This document shows positions 1 through 9,220 of a stretch of 64,000 bases of DNA, in pieces. This DNA comes from Humulus lupulus (Eukaryota > Streptophyta > Magnoliopsida > Rosales > Cannabaceae). Below the pieces are notes generated by a model that was not told where the DNA came from, did no database searches, and saw nothing but the letters and a program-made list of their open reading frames with translations. The stretch's first letter is position 1. Every line of letters starts with the position of its first letter. The stretch spans positions 79,859,696 through 79,923,695 of the forward strand of contig NC_084801.1 in NCBI RefSeq assembly GCF_963169125.1. Direction: 5' to 3'. Made by a program: the position numbers and the translations under genes.

Positions 1-3000
1 TCTGAGCTTGGTCCTCTTCTCGCACTAAAACGGCACTAGCTGCGTCCTCAGTGATGGCCATGTAGAGGAAAAGAGGTTCTCCCACCTTAGGCTTTGACAG
101 CACAGGTGGCTCAGCTAGGTGCGTTTTTAGGTCGAGGAATGCGCCTTCGCATTCTACTGTCCATTCGAACTTCTTGTTTCCGCGGAGCAGGTTGTAGAAG
201 GGCAGGCACTTATCGGTCGATTTGGAAATGAACCGGTTCAGTGCTGCCACCCTTCCTGTGAGGCCTTGGACATCTTTCCGCGACCTGGGGGATGGAAGAT
301 CGAGCAGTGACCTGATCTTGTCGGGATTTGCCTCGATTCCTCGGGTATTGACTATGAAACCCAAGAATTTCCCCGATGCGACACCGAAAGTGCACTTCTG
401 AGGATTGAGCCTCATGCCATATCCTCGCAGTATGTTAAAGCATTCTTCCAGATCGGTGACGTGGTTGCTGGCAATCTTTGACTTGACAAGCATATCATCG
501 ACGTACACTTCCATGTTTTTCCCGATCTGATCCGCGAACATTCTATTTACCAGCCTTTGGTAGGTAGCCCCGGCATTCTTAAGACCGAACGGCATGACCT
601 TATAGCAATAGACATTAGTCGGGGTCATAAATCTGGTATGATCCTGGTCTGCTGGATTCATCGCGATCTGATTGTAGCCCGAGTACGCGTCCATGAAGGA
701 CATGAGCTCATGCCCCGCCGTGGCATCCACCAGTTGATCGATCCTCGGCAACGGAAAGCAATCCTTGGGGCAGGCTTTATTCAGGTCGGAAAATTCGATA
801 CAGGTCCGCCACTTCCCATTGGGTTTTGGAACTAACACGGGATTGGCAACCCAAATGGGAAATCTGGCTTCGCGGATAAAGCCACATTTTTTGAGCCGGG
901 CCACTTCTTCTTCAAGGGCTTCGGCTCGGGTTGTCCCTAAACGCCTCTGCTTTTGAGACTTGGCAGGGACGCTTTTGTCTAGGTGGAGCGTGTGCATGAT
1001 TACGCTTGGGCTGATCCCTATCATGTCCTCGTGCGACCATGCGAATACGTCCAGGTTCTTTTTCAGAAATGCAGTCAGTTCCGCCTTTCTTCTATCGCAG
1101 AGGTTCTTTCCGATCTTAACCGTCCGTGACGGGTTTTGTTCATCGATGCCTACCTCCTCAAGATCTTCAATAGCTTGGAGCTCGAACCTGTCCTCGCCTA
1201 CTCGGGGGTCAATGTCCTTGCTTAAGGCGAGCTTTTTGTCTTCGGAAACCCAAGGTTTTTCAATCTCAGGGGCCGCCTTGGGTCCCTGTGATTCCTCTTC
1301 ATCCTGAATGGCCATCGTCACCTGCCCGGGTTTAGATTTTCCCTTCATGGAAATGTTGTAGCATTCCCTGGCAGCGAGCTGATCGCCCTTGATAGTGCAG
1401 ACCCCTGTTAAAGTAGGGAACTTCATGGCGAGGTGCCGGACGGACGTGATAGCTTCGAAAGCAACGAGCGTAGGTCGGCCCAAAATTGCATTGTAGGCAG
1501 CGGAGCAGTCAATGACTACGAATTCGAGTAGTTTGGACACTGTTCGGGACTCGTCGCCTAGGGTGATCACCAGCTCAATCGTTCCTATCGCTGCTGACCC
1601 TTCTTCTGAAAAACCATATAGCATCATCGAGGTTGCCTTCAGCTCGGAGACGGTCAGACCCATTTTTTCTAAGGTGGAACGGAATAGGAGGTTCACCGAG
1701 CTCCCATTGTCCACTAACACCCTCCTTACTCTCCGGTTGGCGAGCTGGACTGCTACGACCAAGGGATCGTTATGAGGGAATTGGACATGGCCCGCGTCTT
1801 CCTCCGTGAAAGTGATTGGTTGTTTCTCTAATCTTTGTTGTTTTGATTGACGCTGTTCCGGGACGAACTCCCCTCCATTGTGGGCCTTCAACTCATTTAT
1901 GTACCTCTTCTGGGCGCCTCTGCTCATGCCAGCCATGTGTGGTCCTCCAGAGATGGTGGAAATCTCTCCCTCGACCACGGGGGGAAGGACGTCCTGATCT
2001 ACTCGAGGTCCCGGTTGACTGGCTGTGATCTCCGGAGTGGGTCGACTTGTCGGGACCCTGTTCCGCGAGTATTGCGCCAACGGACCTGCTCGGATGAGAG
2101 TCTCGATTTCATCTTTGAGGTGCCAGCAGTCGTCGGTATTGTGCCCGACGTCGTTATGAAAACGACAGAATTTGGAAGCGTCTCTCTTTCCCTTAGGGTG
2201 CTTTATTGGCTCCGGTCTTTTCCAGGGGACTCGCGTAGCGTTGGCCAGGAAAATATTCTCTCTGGTTTGGGTGAGCTCGGTATACGTTGTGAACACGGGC
2301 TTGAACTTATCCACGGACTTACTCTTCTTTTGACCGTGCTGGATGTTTTCACCATTCCCTTTTCTTTTGCCGCCACCGGGCTGGTTACTCTGCGTGACGT
2401 CGGGAGTCGCTACTACGATCTCTGTTCCCGTCCCAGCGGGCTTCTCGAGGACCTGGCTGGTCCCCGCGGCTGAAGCTTCAGCTTCTTCCAAGTTTATCCT
2501 TTCTTGGGCTCTGTTAAGGAATTCACTAACTGAGCTGACCCCCCTCCTTTGAATATCCTTCCACAGATCTCCGCCTACTAGGATCCCGGTCCTCATAGCC
2601 ATGAGTTTGGAGCTGTCGTCGGCGTCTCTGGCTCGAGCAGCGACATTTGCAAATCTGCTCAAGTAGGCTTTTAGCGTTTCTCCAGGTTGCTGTCTCACGT
2701 TAGCTAGGGAGTCGGCCTGGACCCTGGCGGCCTGAGAGGCGCGGAATGCCCTCTTGAAGTCAGCCGAAAAGGTCTTCCAGGAGCTGATTGACTGCCTTTT
2801 ACTTTGTTTGAACCACTGCCTGGCAGGTCCAGTTAGGGTGGAAGGAAAGATCAAGCAACGAAGCACTGGCCCGATGTTATGAGCCATCATTACGGTGTTG
2901 AACATCCCTAAGTGGTCAGATGGGTCTCCATCCCCGTTGAACTTTGACAAGTGAGGCATACGAAAGCCAGAAGGGTATGCCGTTGCTGCTATGTTGGGGG

Positions 3001-4264
3001 CGAAGAGCTCCATCTCATCCCCTGAATCATATTCGTCTTTTTCTTTCTCCGACAGGAGCTTCTTCATCAGCTCCTCCATTTGAGTTAAGCGCTCTAGGGT
3101 TTTGTCCTGAGATCCTGGGTTATTCCAGGGCTGTTCAACAGCTCCGGACCCGTTGTACATATTAGGCGGGTTATTGCCCCTCCTATCTGGAGATAGGTCA
3201 TTTGGGGCATTCCCGCCATTACGTACTTCGGATCGGACCCCAACTGAGCGGGCCTGGCTACCATCCCTAACTCGATCCTCTCTGTGAGAGTTGAGGCGAT
3301 CTCGAAGGTCGCCTCCATGGGTATTATGGTGACTTTGTGCTGAACTTAGTCGCTGTCGCAGGTCTCCTCCCGAAAGATCACTCCGTGCATTACCGGTCCA
3401 GTGACTCCTGCTGGACAGGCTCAATGTGCGTCTTTGGCGGCTCCGACTTGATCCTTCCCCCGGCACCCTGCTGCGCCGGGAAGGCCCGGCCGATGGCGGG
3501 TCTCTCCTACTATTTCTGTAGGTCGGGATGTCTCGGACGGGCTGAGGAGACGGGTATCTGATGGGAGAAGGAGGATGCCTGACCGGAGAGGCGATCCTAG
3601 TGCCGTCCGGACGGACTAAATTTGGTGGGGGCCTCTCGGCCCTGCCAGCTTGATGGTTTCGCGCTGGGCGAGCTGGACGAGGAACTGGACGTTCTTCGAG
3701 GACGGGCTGACGTCTCCGGATCCCCTCGGCCCTCCTTTGGGAATTTCCTCGATCTCTTCTGGGCGTCCTCGAGGAAGGCTGAGAGCTAGGGGTTGATGTA
3801 CTAACCGAACGGCTGTACTGCTGCTGTTCGGTCTGAGGCATTTCCCTGAAGTTCGCCTCTTGATGGTGCATTGAAGGGGTGGAGTTGGCTGCAGGGAGTC
3901 TACCCGAACGGCTATGCCTGGATCGATTACTCCGGCGAGACTTAGGAGCCTCGCCTTGCCTCTCTCCAACGTTACCGTTGGTTGTGAGAGGGGGTAGTCG
4001 ACTCAGAATATCTTGGATTTGCTGACCAGCTGCTGCTAGCTGGCTCCTCAGCTGAGCATTCTCCATCTCCACCACAGTGTAATAACATGGATTCGGATTA
4101 GGCGGCCGGGGCGCCGAACTACCAGTGTCGTCTTGGCCGGCCGGCTGCTTTCCTGGCCTTTGCTGGACTTCAGGAACTTGCTCCTCGGGGAGGGCAACAT
4201 GGCGGGCCTCCTGCCCATCATGCTGTTCTGTCTCGTTGCCATGTTTGGACCGAGTGGTCACCAT
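1..4264 (-). CDS. gag-pol polyprotein, partial (gag, protease, RT)
   Basis: The start codon is at 4264-4262 and the product begins MVTTRSKHGNE, as in copy 2. I found no stop in this frame, so about 1421 codons are open to the window edge. Seen in order: a low-complexity Arg/Ser/Pro-rich N-terminus, a retrotransposon gag domain, a C-x-F-H...G-H...C zinc motif, an aspartic protease with DNGSS, and reverse transcriptase with YVDD (near 500-510). Family knowledge: the product packages, cleaves and copies the element RNA in cytoplasmic particles. Base substitutions separate it from copy 2 (for example Lys to Glu near residue 13), but no frame lesion is visible. Whether the integrase part is intact cannot be seen. 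Confidence 0.88.
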   Translation of the reverse strand, partial: MVTTRSKHGNETEQHDGQEARHVALPEEQVPEVQQRPGKQPAGQDDTGSSAPRPPNPNPCYYTVVEMENAQLRSQLAAAGQQIQDILSRLPPLTTNGNVGERQGEAPKSRRSNRSRHSRSGRLPAANSTPSMHHQEANFREMPQTEQQQYSRSVSTSTPSSQPSSRTPRRDRGNSQRRAEGIRRRQPVLEERPVPRPARPARNHQAGRAERPPPNLVRPDGTRIASPVRHPPSPIRYPSPQPVRDIPTYRNSRRDPPSAGPSRRSRVPGEGSSRSRQRRTLSLSSRSHWTGNARSDLSGGDLRQRLSSAQSHHNTHGGDLRDRLNSHREDRVRDGSQARSVGVRSEVRNGGNAPNDLSPDRRGNNPPNMYNGSGAVEQPWNNPGSQDKTLERLTQMEELMKKLLSEKEKDEYDSGDEMELFAPNIAATAYPSGFRMPHLSKFNGDGDPSDHLGMFNTVMMAHNIGPVLRCLIFPSTLTGPARQWFKQSKRQSISSWKTFSADFKRAFRASQAARVQADSLANVRQQPGETLKAYLSRFANVAARARDADDSSKLMAMRTGILVGGDLWKDIQRRGVSSVSEFLNRAQERINLEEAEASAAGTSQVLEKPAGTGTEIVVATPDVTQSNQPGGGKRKGNGENIQHGQKKSKSVDKFKPVFTTYTELTQTRENIFLANATRVPWKRPEPIKHPKGKRDASKFCRFHNDVGHNTDDCWHLKDEIETLIRAGPLAQYSRNRVPTSRPTPEITASQPGPRVDQDVLPPVVEGEISTISGGPHMAGMSRGAQKRYINELKAHNGGEFVPEQRQSKQQRLEKQPITFTEEDAGHVQFPHNDPLVVAVQLANRRVRRVLVDNGSSVNLLFRSTLEKMGLTVSELKATSMMLYGFSEEGSAAIGTIELVITLGDESRTVSKLLEFVVIDCSAAYNAILGRPTLVAFEAITSVRHLAMKFPTLTGVCTIKGDQLAARECYNISMKGKSKPGQVTMAIQDEEESQGPKAAPEIEKPWVSEDKKLALSKDIDPRVGEDRFELQAIEDLEEVGIDEQNPSRTVKIGKNLCDRRKAELTAFLKKNLDVFAWSHEDMIGISPSVIMHTLHLDKSVPAKSQKQRRLGTTRAEALEEEVARLKKCGFIREARFPIWVANPVLVPKPNGKWRTCIEFSDLNKACPKDCFPLPRIDQLVDATAGHELMSFMDAYSGYNQIAMNPADQDHTRFMTPTNVYCYKVMPFGLKNAGATYQRLVNRMFADQIGKNMEVYVDDMLVKSKIASNHVTDLEECFNILRGYGMRLNPQKCTFGVASGKFLGFIVNTRGIEANPDKIRSLLDLPSPRSRKDVQGLTGRVAALNRFISKSTDKCLPFYNLLRGNKKFEWTVECEGAFLDLKTHLAEPPVLSKPKVGEPLFLYMAITEDAASAVLVREEDQAQ

Positions 4265-4297
4265 AGTTGTATGTTTGTGGTAGTACTAATCGGACTT

Positions 4298-4318
4298 GCT
4301 CTCAATGAAAGCACCAAA
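4298..4318 (-). other. Conserved leader / putative primer binding site
   Basis: Immediately inside the LTR, the minus strand reads TTTGGTGCTTTCATTGAG and onward. The same leader follows the LTRs at 9165 and 63393. Its position and the TGG start suggest a tRNA primer binding site; I do not assign the tRNA. Confidence 0.6.
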
Positions 4319-4319
4319 C

Positions 4320-5094
4320 TGTTGACGCGGTTCTTCGGCAACAGATAATTAAGAGAAGAAGAGAAAGAGATTAGTACTTAAAAGTAGAACCGTCGCAGAT
4401 ATGAAATCTTTGTGGAAGGAACTAGGTGACCCTAAACACGTTTTTAAGTGGTTCGAAGGTTAAAATCCTTCTACTCCACTAGTCAATATTATTGATCTTT
4501 TCTGGGTAATTGGTTTACAAAGTATATAGTTCTTACAAGACTATTTTTCCAACCCCTATCAACTCCCAGGGTCTCCATATTTATAGGAGAAGGCACCTGG
4601 AAGTTGGTAGGGAGGTCATCCCGTGACCTTACCATTTGTCATATCAAGTCTGTGATATTCATGATTAATTCCTAAACCTGACACACAAGTGTGGTCTAAT
4701 CAGTATGGAAGGAGATAATGGGCCGCACGGCCCAACCCGTCCGTGAGTGTCTGAATACGCACGTTCCTGCTGCGTGTCCGAGAAGTCAGGGGGATATTGG
4801 ACACGTGATGGCAGGATTATGCACGTTTAACTTGCGTGTTGACTTCCCATAGGGTCAGAGCTTCCTGAGAAGCTCGCTACCGGAGCAATCCATAACCCGA
4901 GTTGATCCATCAGTGGTCGCCGGATGTTGTTCCCAGCTCCTGGTGCAACAAGAGCGAGCTGGAAACAGGACCCCCCGAGCTAGAGAGGGCCCGTCCTGAA
5001 AATAGAGCCTCTGGCCTGTGGGAGCCTCGGACTAAATTATGTTTAGTCCGAGGCTCGTCCTGCTAAACAGCCCGTGGGAAAACCAGGGCGTACA
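4320..5094 (-). repeat. 5' LTR of copy 1 (775 bp)
   Basis: It begins TGTACGCCC and ends GTCAACA on the minus strand. It matches the LTRs at 8388-9165 and 20336-21113, with scattered substitutions and small indels, so it is clearly more different from copy 2 than the two LTRs of copy 2 are from each other. It carries the same TATA box (TATAAATA on the minus strand). Confidence 0.93.
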
Positions 5095-5099
5095 GGAAT

Positions 5100-5984
5100 A
5101 TTTGGAGCTCACGGGCTGGAACACAATTAATATTAGTAGAGATACTTTCTGACAACAAGAGTTGTTGAATGGTATTTATTTTACTACTAATGCAAAGAAG
5201 ACGAGTGTTTATATCGTACCTCCTATTTTCGAATTGTCTTATAAGTTGTTGGATATCTTTTTTTTTTTTTTGGAATAATGGTTTCCAAACACTTTGCTTC
5301 CTCCGACGTGTGAGATACATCATCTGTTGTACACCCCTCATTCTTTTGCTTCATTTTCCCATTTTTCTATAGGTCTTCCATTTTCTGCTTCCCTTTATCT
5401 TTTTTCTTCATGTCTTTCATTTTTCCTTCTCTTTCTCAACCTTGTTTTTCATGTAATACTAATACATGTAATAGATTATTTATAAATAATTTTAAAACTT
5501 ATCATTCAATAGTGTAGTTAATAATGATGACATCTTATCAAATTAATATGAGTAACACCTATTGAGATTCCCTATTATTTTTTTGAATTTTTTAATATAA
5601 ATTAAAAAAATATTGTGTTATCAAAAAATGAATTTATTCTCACACATTTCTACACATTTGTTACATCACATGTTTAATTTATCAAGACACCTATTAATCT
5701 TCACAACACCAATTAAAAAAGTTAATAATTATATATTTTCAAAATATAATTAAACAACATTTATTATGTTCAAAGAACCTAGACATAGAATCAAAATTAA
5801 TTCAATATTTGTATACATTTATTACACTCTATGAATTATTCAAAAGACAAGTTTTCAATTAAAAAATATTAATTTCGAATTTCATAATAAATTTTAAACA
5901 AATTTACATTAATTTTTGCCATATTAATTTAATATTATTTTATATTTCAATTTTTATTTAATTCATTTTAAAAAAATGTTACAC
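5100..5984. other. AT-rich intergenic DNA, no gene seen
   Basis: This is host-side sequence next to the copy 1 insertion. It contains pyrimidine-rich and A/T-rich runs and only short chance ORFs. I see no recognisable gene or repeat. Confidence 0.5.
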
Positions 5985-6460
5985 ATAATTATTAAAAGGA
6001 CACTTGTTCAACTTCTCATTGAACAAACACATTTGTTCAAATTTAATTTTCTATTATTTTGAAATTAATTTAAAAATCTGTACATAATTATTGAAAAGAC
6101 TCCTGTTCAATTTCCCATTAAAGAAACAATTCAATTTACCATTGTATTTTATCGAAATTATTTAATAAAAACTATATATAATTAATAAAAAGACACATAT
6201 TCAACTTCCAATTTACCAATGTATTTTTTTCAAAATTATTTAATAAAAAATACACATAGTTTTTTAAAAGACACTTGTTCAACTTCCCATTAAACAAAAG
6301 CAACTGATCAATTTACCATTGTATTTTTTAAAATTAATTAATAAAAATTATACATAATTATTAAAAATATACATATTCACTTCCCATTCTTCCCATTTCG
6401 AAAAATACAATGGTTGGAAGTTGAACAAGTGTCTTTTTAATAATTATGTATAACATTTTA
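5985..6460. repeat. Degenerate 78-99-bp repeat with an inverted last unit
   Basis: The core 'agacacttgttcaacttccc' and close variants recur in direct orientation at about 6007, 6106, 6200, 6278 and 6376. Each is preceded by 'ataattatta' and followed by a tract ending near 'taccattgtatttt'. At 6409-6455 the same core appears in reverse complement (ggaagttgaacaagtgtc). This gives a decayed short array closed by an inverted unit, possibly the remains of a foldback element. Confidence 0.55.
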
Positions 6461-6558
6461 AAAGACAGTTATTCATATTCCTAACCACCTATCATAAATG
6501 TTTTTTATTTTTCTCATCAAATTTTAAATATAACACAAAAATTAGTATAATTTCCAAG

Positions 6559-7128
6559 ATGGAGATTACTATGGAGCTTAGAAGGGTTGATGAAGATAGT
6601 GGCAATCATGAAACAAAAAGTGAATCCAACTATGAAGTCAAAGATGCAGAGAATGAGGTTGAATATGAAGACATTATCTCATGTGAACTAGACAAAGACA
6701 TTTTTGTTGAAGGCGAAAGTAGCAATACAATCGATCAAATTAAGGAAGAGCAACATTTTCATGTACTCGGAAAATGGCCTCAAGCATTACTCGATATGGA
6801 GTTTTTGGAAGGCTTTTTTGATGTTGAATCAAGCGACACTGACGAGGAAATAGATGTTGTCCAGTTAATTAAAAATATCAACGGTTCACCAACAATATGT
6901 ACAGATTCGAATGAATATTATAAGGAGCTTGAACGAAACGATGATGTCCAAGTAGATAACATCCCTTCTTCTACCAAAACCTTTCCAAACTCGAAGAGTT
7001 TTTGCAACATTCTCATGAAAGCAAAAGACTTGCGTAGAAGAACTAAAGATATGCATGATTGTCTCGATAAAGGATTAAAATTTGAAACTCGCATCAAACT
7101 TTTGGATTTGAAAGATGCTATTTGTTGA
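6559..7128 (+). CDS. Unrecognised acidic ORF, probably a truncated gene piece
   Basis: This open frame of 189 codons is very rich in Asp and Glu (for example DENEVEYEDI-like and SSDTDEEID stretches), with a short basic patch (KAKDLRRRTKD) near the C-terminus. I do not recognise the family. It has no signal peptide, membrane segment or zinc motif. The last codons and the stop coincide with the start of an LTR-like sequence at 7123 (TGTTGACCC), so the natural C-terminus was probably cut by that insertion. The ATG at 6559 is the first in frame; whether upstream exons exist cannot be told in the AT-rich flank. It could be a host gene exon, a gene piece carried by a DNA transposon, or a chance ORF, although its even codon use argues against chance. 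Confidence 0.4.
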   Translation: MEITMELRRVDEDSGNHETKSESNYEVKDAENEVEYEDIISCELDKDIFVEGESSNTIDQIKEEQHFHVLGKWPQALLDMEFLEGFFDVESSDTDEEIDVVQLIKNINGSPTICTDSNEYYKELERNDDVQVDNIPSSTKTFPNSKSFCNILMKAKDLRRRTKDMHDCLDKGLKFETRIKLLDLKDAIC

Positions 7129-7700
7129 CCCTGATTTTGGCCAACTGACACGGAGTCAAATATGCTTAACGTGGACAAATACGTTGAAATGAATGTGATG
7201 ACAAAAACAATAAAGAACACAAGAGTTTATAGTGGTTCGGCCCCATAATCTGGTAACAACCTACGTCCACTTAAACTGTTATTGATATAGGATTCAAAGG
7301 AGTGATCAAAGAACTGGGGTTCAATGAGTTTCACCAACCTCTGAAGAGCAAGACAATATATCAAATAGAATGACTCTAATCTCAGATAATCAGAAAAGCA
7401 AAAATCCCCCCTTCCTTGAGCTATCCTTCTCTATTTATAGGCTCAAGGAAGATTTACATTAATTTGTTACAGATATTCTTTCCTAAATAGTCGGATACTC
7501 AGGAAATCATGGGAGATAATTTCGGATTCTATCATAACTGCATAAGACTTTCTCCGTGTATAGCGTGCATACGACCAGGCTGGTCGTATATAGAGATTGA
7601 ACGTTGCGCCAATAGATATCTTCCTGGTCGATAGTCGAGCCCGACTTCTGCCAGATGTCAGCCACGTGTATTAAATGTCTGCCATGTCATCCATGCCTGT
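7123..7700 (-). repeat. LTR fragment, minus orientation
   Basis: It begins TGTTGACCCTGATTTTGG on the plus strand, which read in reverse ends ...CAACA like an LTR 3' end. The reverse strand has a TATA box (7431-7441, plus-strand ctatttatagg), then a stretch mentioning GGTTCGGCCCC and CTACGTCCAC, typical of plant LTR R/U5 regions. No matching target duplication was found, and the right border near 7700 is uncertain. Best read as a solo or broken LTR. Confidence 0.6.
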
Positions 7701-8382
7701 TTTTTGGATAATAGATGATAATTTGTTTGTAAAAATAAAAAAAACACAAAAAAGATTGAAAATCTTACGAAGAACACTATGAAAAATCTAGAGCTTTTTC
7801 ATCAAACACTTTCAAAAAAATAATTCTTGTGGGTTTTCACTAAACATGTTTTTCAAGAGAAATAAGATTTACTCATCTATGTGAATTTCAAATCCTACAT
7901 AACAAAAAAAAAATTGGAATTTTTTTGAAAAAAAATAGAAAATCTACTAGTGATTTTCGAAAATGACTTAGAAATCTTACTTGAAAACACTTTAAAAAAT
8001 TGGAGCTTCTTCAATAAACAAGTTTTTTAAGATGAGTAAATTTTATATAAAAATATATATAATATATATAAATTTTGAAATATGCATCATTAATTAGCCA
8101 ACTAATTGTAGTTGGGAAGATATGAGTCATTAATGCATAAGGAATAAATCTGGAAAGAACATGGAATGAACAAGGAATGAAATGAATGGAGAAGGAATGG
8201 GGATATGGAGTCTTTGAATGAATCTTAAATAATGATTTTTTTAATTATTTAATTAAATTAAAATGTGACCGCCATGTCAGCAGGTAGCCCATTACCAAGT
8301 TTGAAAAGGTCAAAGATAACATTAATTAACATTTTTAAATGTGGACCATTGGATCTTAATCCAATGGCTATTAATTGACAAC
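7701..8382. other. AT-rich spacer with a degenerate ~210-bp repeat, no gene
   Basis: A motif like 'aaaatcttac..gaa.acact..aaaaat..gagct' occurs near 7759 and again near 7969, so part of the stretch is an old imperfect duplication. Nothing coding is seen. The last five bases (8383-8387, CCATC) are the left target duplication of the next element. Confidence 0.45.
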
Positions 8383-8387
8383 CCATC

Positions 8388-9165
8388 TGTACGCCCTGGA
8401 TTTCCCACGGGCTGTTTAGCAGGACGATCCTCGGACTAAACATGATTTAGCCCGAGGCTCCCACAGGCCAGAGGCTTTATCTTCAGGACGGGCCCTTTCT
8501 AGCTCGAGGGGATGGAGTTTCCTGCTCCTTCTAGTTGTTCCAGGAGCTGGGAACAACATCCGACGACCACTGAAGGATCAGCTCGGGTTATGGATTGCTC
8601 CGGTAGCGAGCTTCTCAGGAAGCTCTGACCCTATGGGAGGTCAACACGCAAGATAAACGTGCATAATCCTGCCACCACGTGTCCGATATCCCCCTGACTT
8701 CTCGGACACGCCGCAGGAACGTGCGTATTCAGACACCCACGGATGGGTTGGGCCGTGCGGCCCATTATCTCCTTCCATACTGATTAGACCACACTTGTGT
8801 GTCAGGTTTAGGAAGTAATCATGAATATCACAGACTTGATATGACAAATGGTAAGGTCACGGGATGACCTCCCTACCAATTTCCAGGTGCCTTCTCCTAT
8901 AAATATGGAGACCCTGGGAATTGATAGGGGTTGGAAAAAATAGTCTTGTAAGAACTATATATTTTGTAAACCAATTACCCAGAAAAGATCAATAATATTG
9001 ACTAGTGGAGTAGAAGGATTTTAACCTTCGAACCACTTAAAAAACGTGTTTAGAGTCACCTAGTTCTTCTCACAAAGATTTCATATCTGCGGCGGTTCTA
9101 CTTTTAAGTACTAATCTCTTTCTCTTCTTCTCTTAATTACCTGTTGCCGAAGAACCGCGTCAACA
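8388..9165 (+). repeat. 5' LTR of copy 2 (778 bp)
   Basis: TG...CA ends. It carries a TATA box at 8898-8905 and G/C-rich upstream sequence. About 99.6 percent identical to the 3' LTR by eye (three substitutions). Confidence 0.96.
8898..8905 (+). promoter_or_regulatory. LTR TATA box
   Basis: TATAAATA sits in 'cttctcctataaatatgg', about 260 bp before the LTR end, as expected for the U3/R promoter. The same site is kept in the 3' LTR and in copy 1. Confidence 0.7.
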
Positions 9166-9166
9166 G

Positions 9167-9187
9167 TTTGGTGCTTTCATTGAGAGC
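9167..9187 (+). other. Conserved leader / putative primer binding site
   Basis: TTTGGTGCTTTCATTGAG and onward, one base after the LTR end. Identical in copy 1 and in the unrelated-LTR element at 63395. Confidence 0.6.
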
Positions 9188-9220
9188 GAATCTAATTAGT
9201 ACTACCACAAACATACAACT

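Larger units (their letters stand above)
1..5094 (-). mobile_element. Ty3/gypsy retrotransposon, Tat lineage, copy 1 (cut by the window edge)
   Basis: Reverse complement of the same family as the complete element at 8388-21113. Position 1 matches 13484 of the other copy and the gag start codon at 4264 matches 9221, so 4264 bases align with no net length change. Visible parts, read on the minus strand, are the 5' LTR, the leader, gag, protease and reverse transcriptase up to the start of RNase H. The rest lies outside the window. The five bases after the LTR on the plus strand (GGAAT, 5095-5099) should be its target duplication, but the other end is not visible. Confidence 0.93.
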
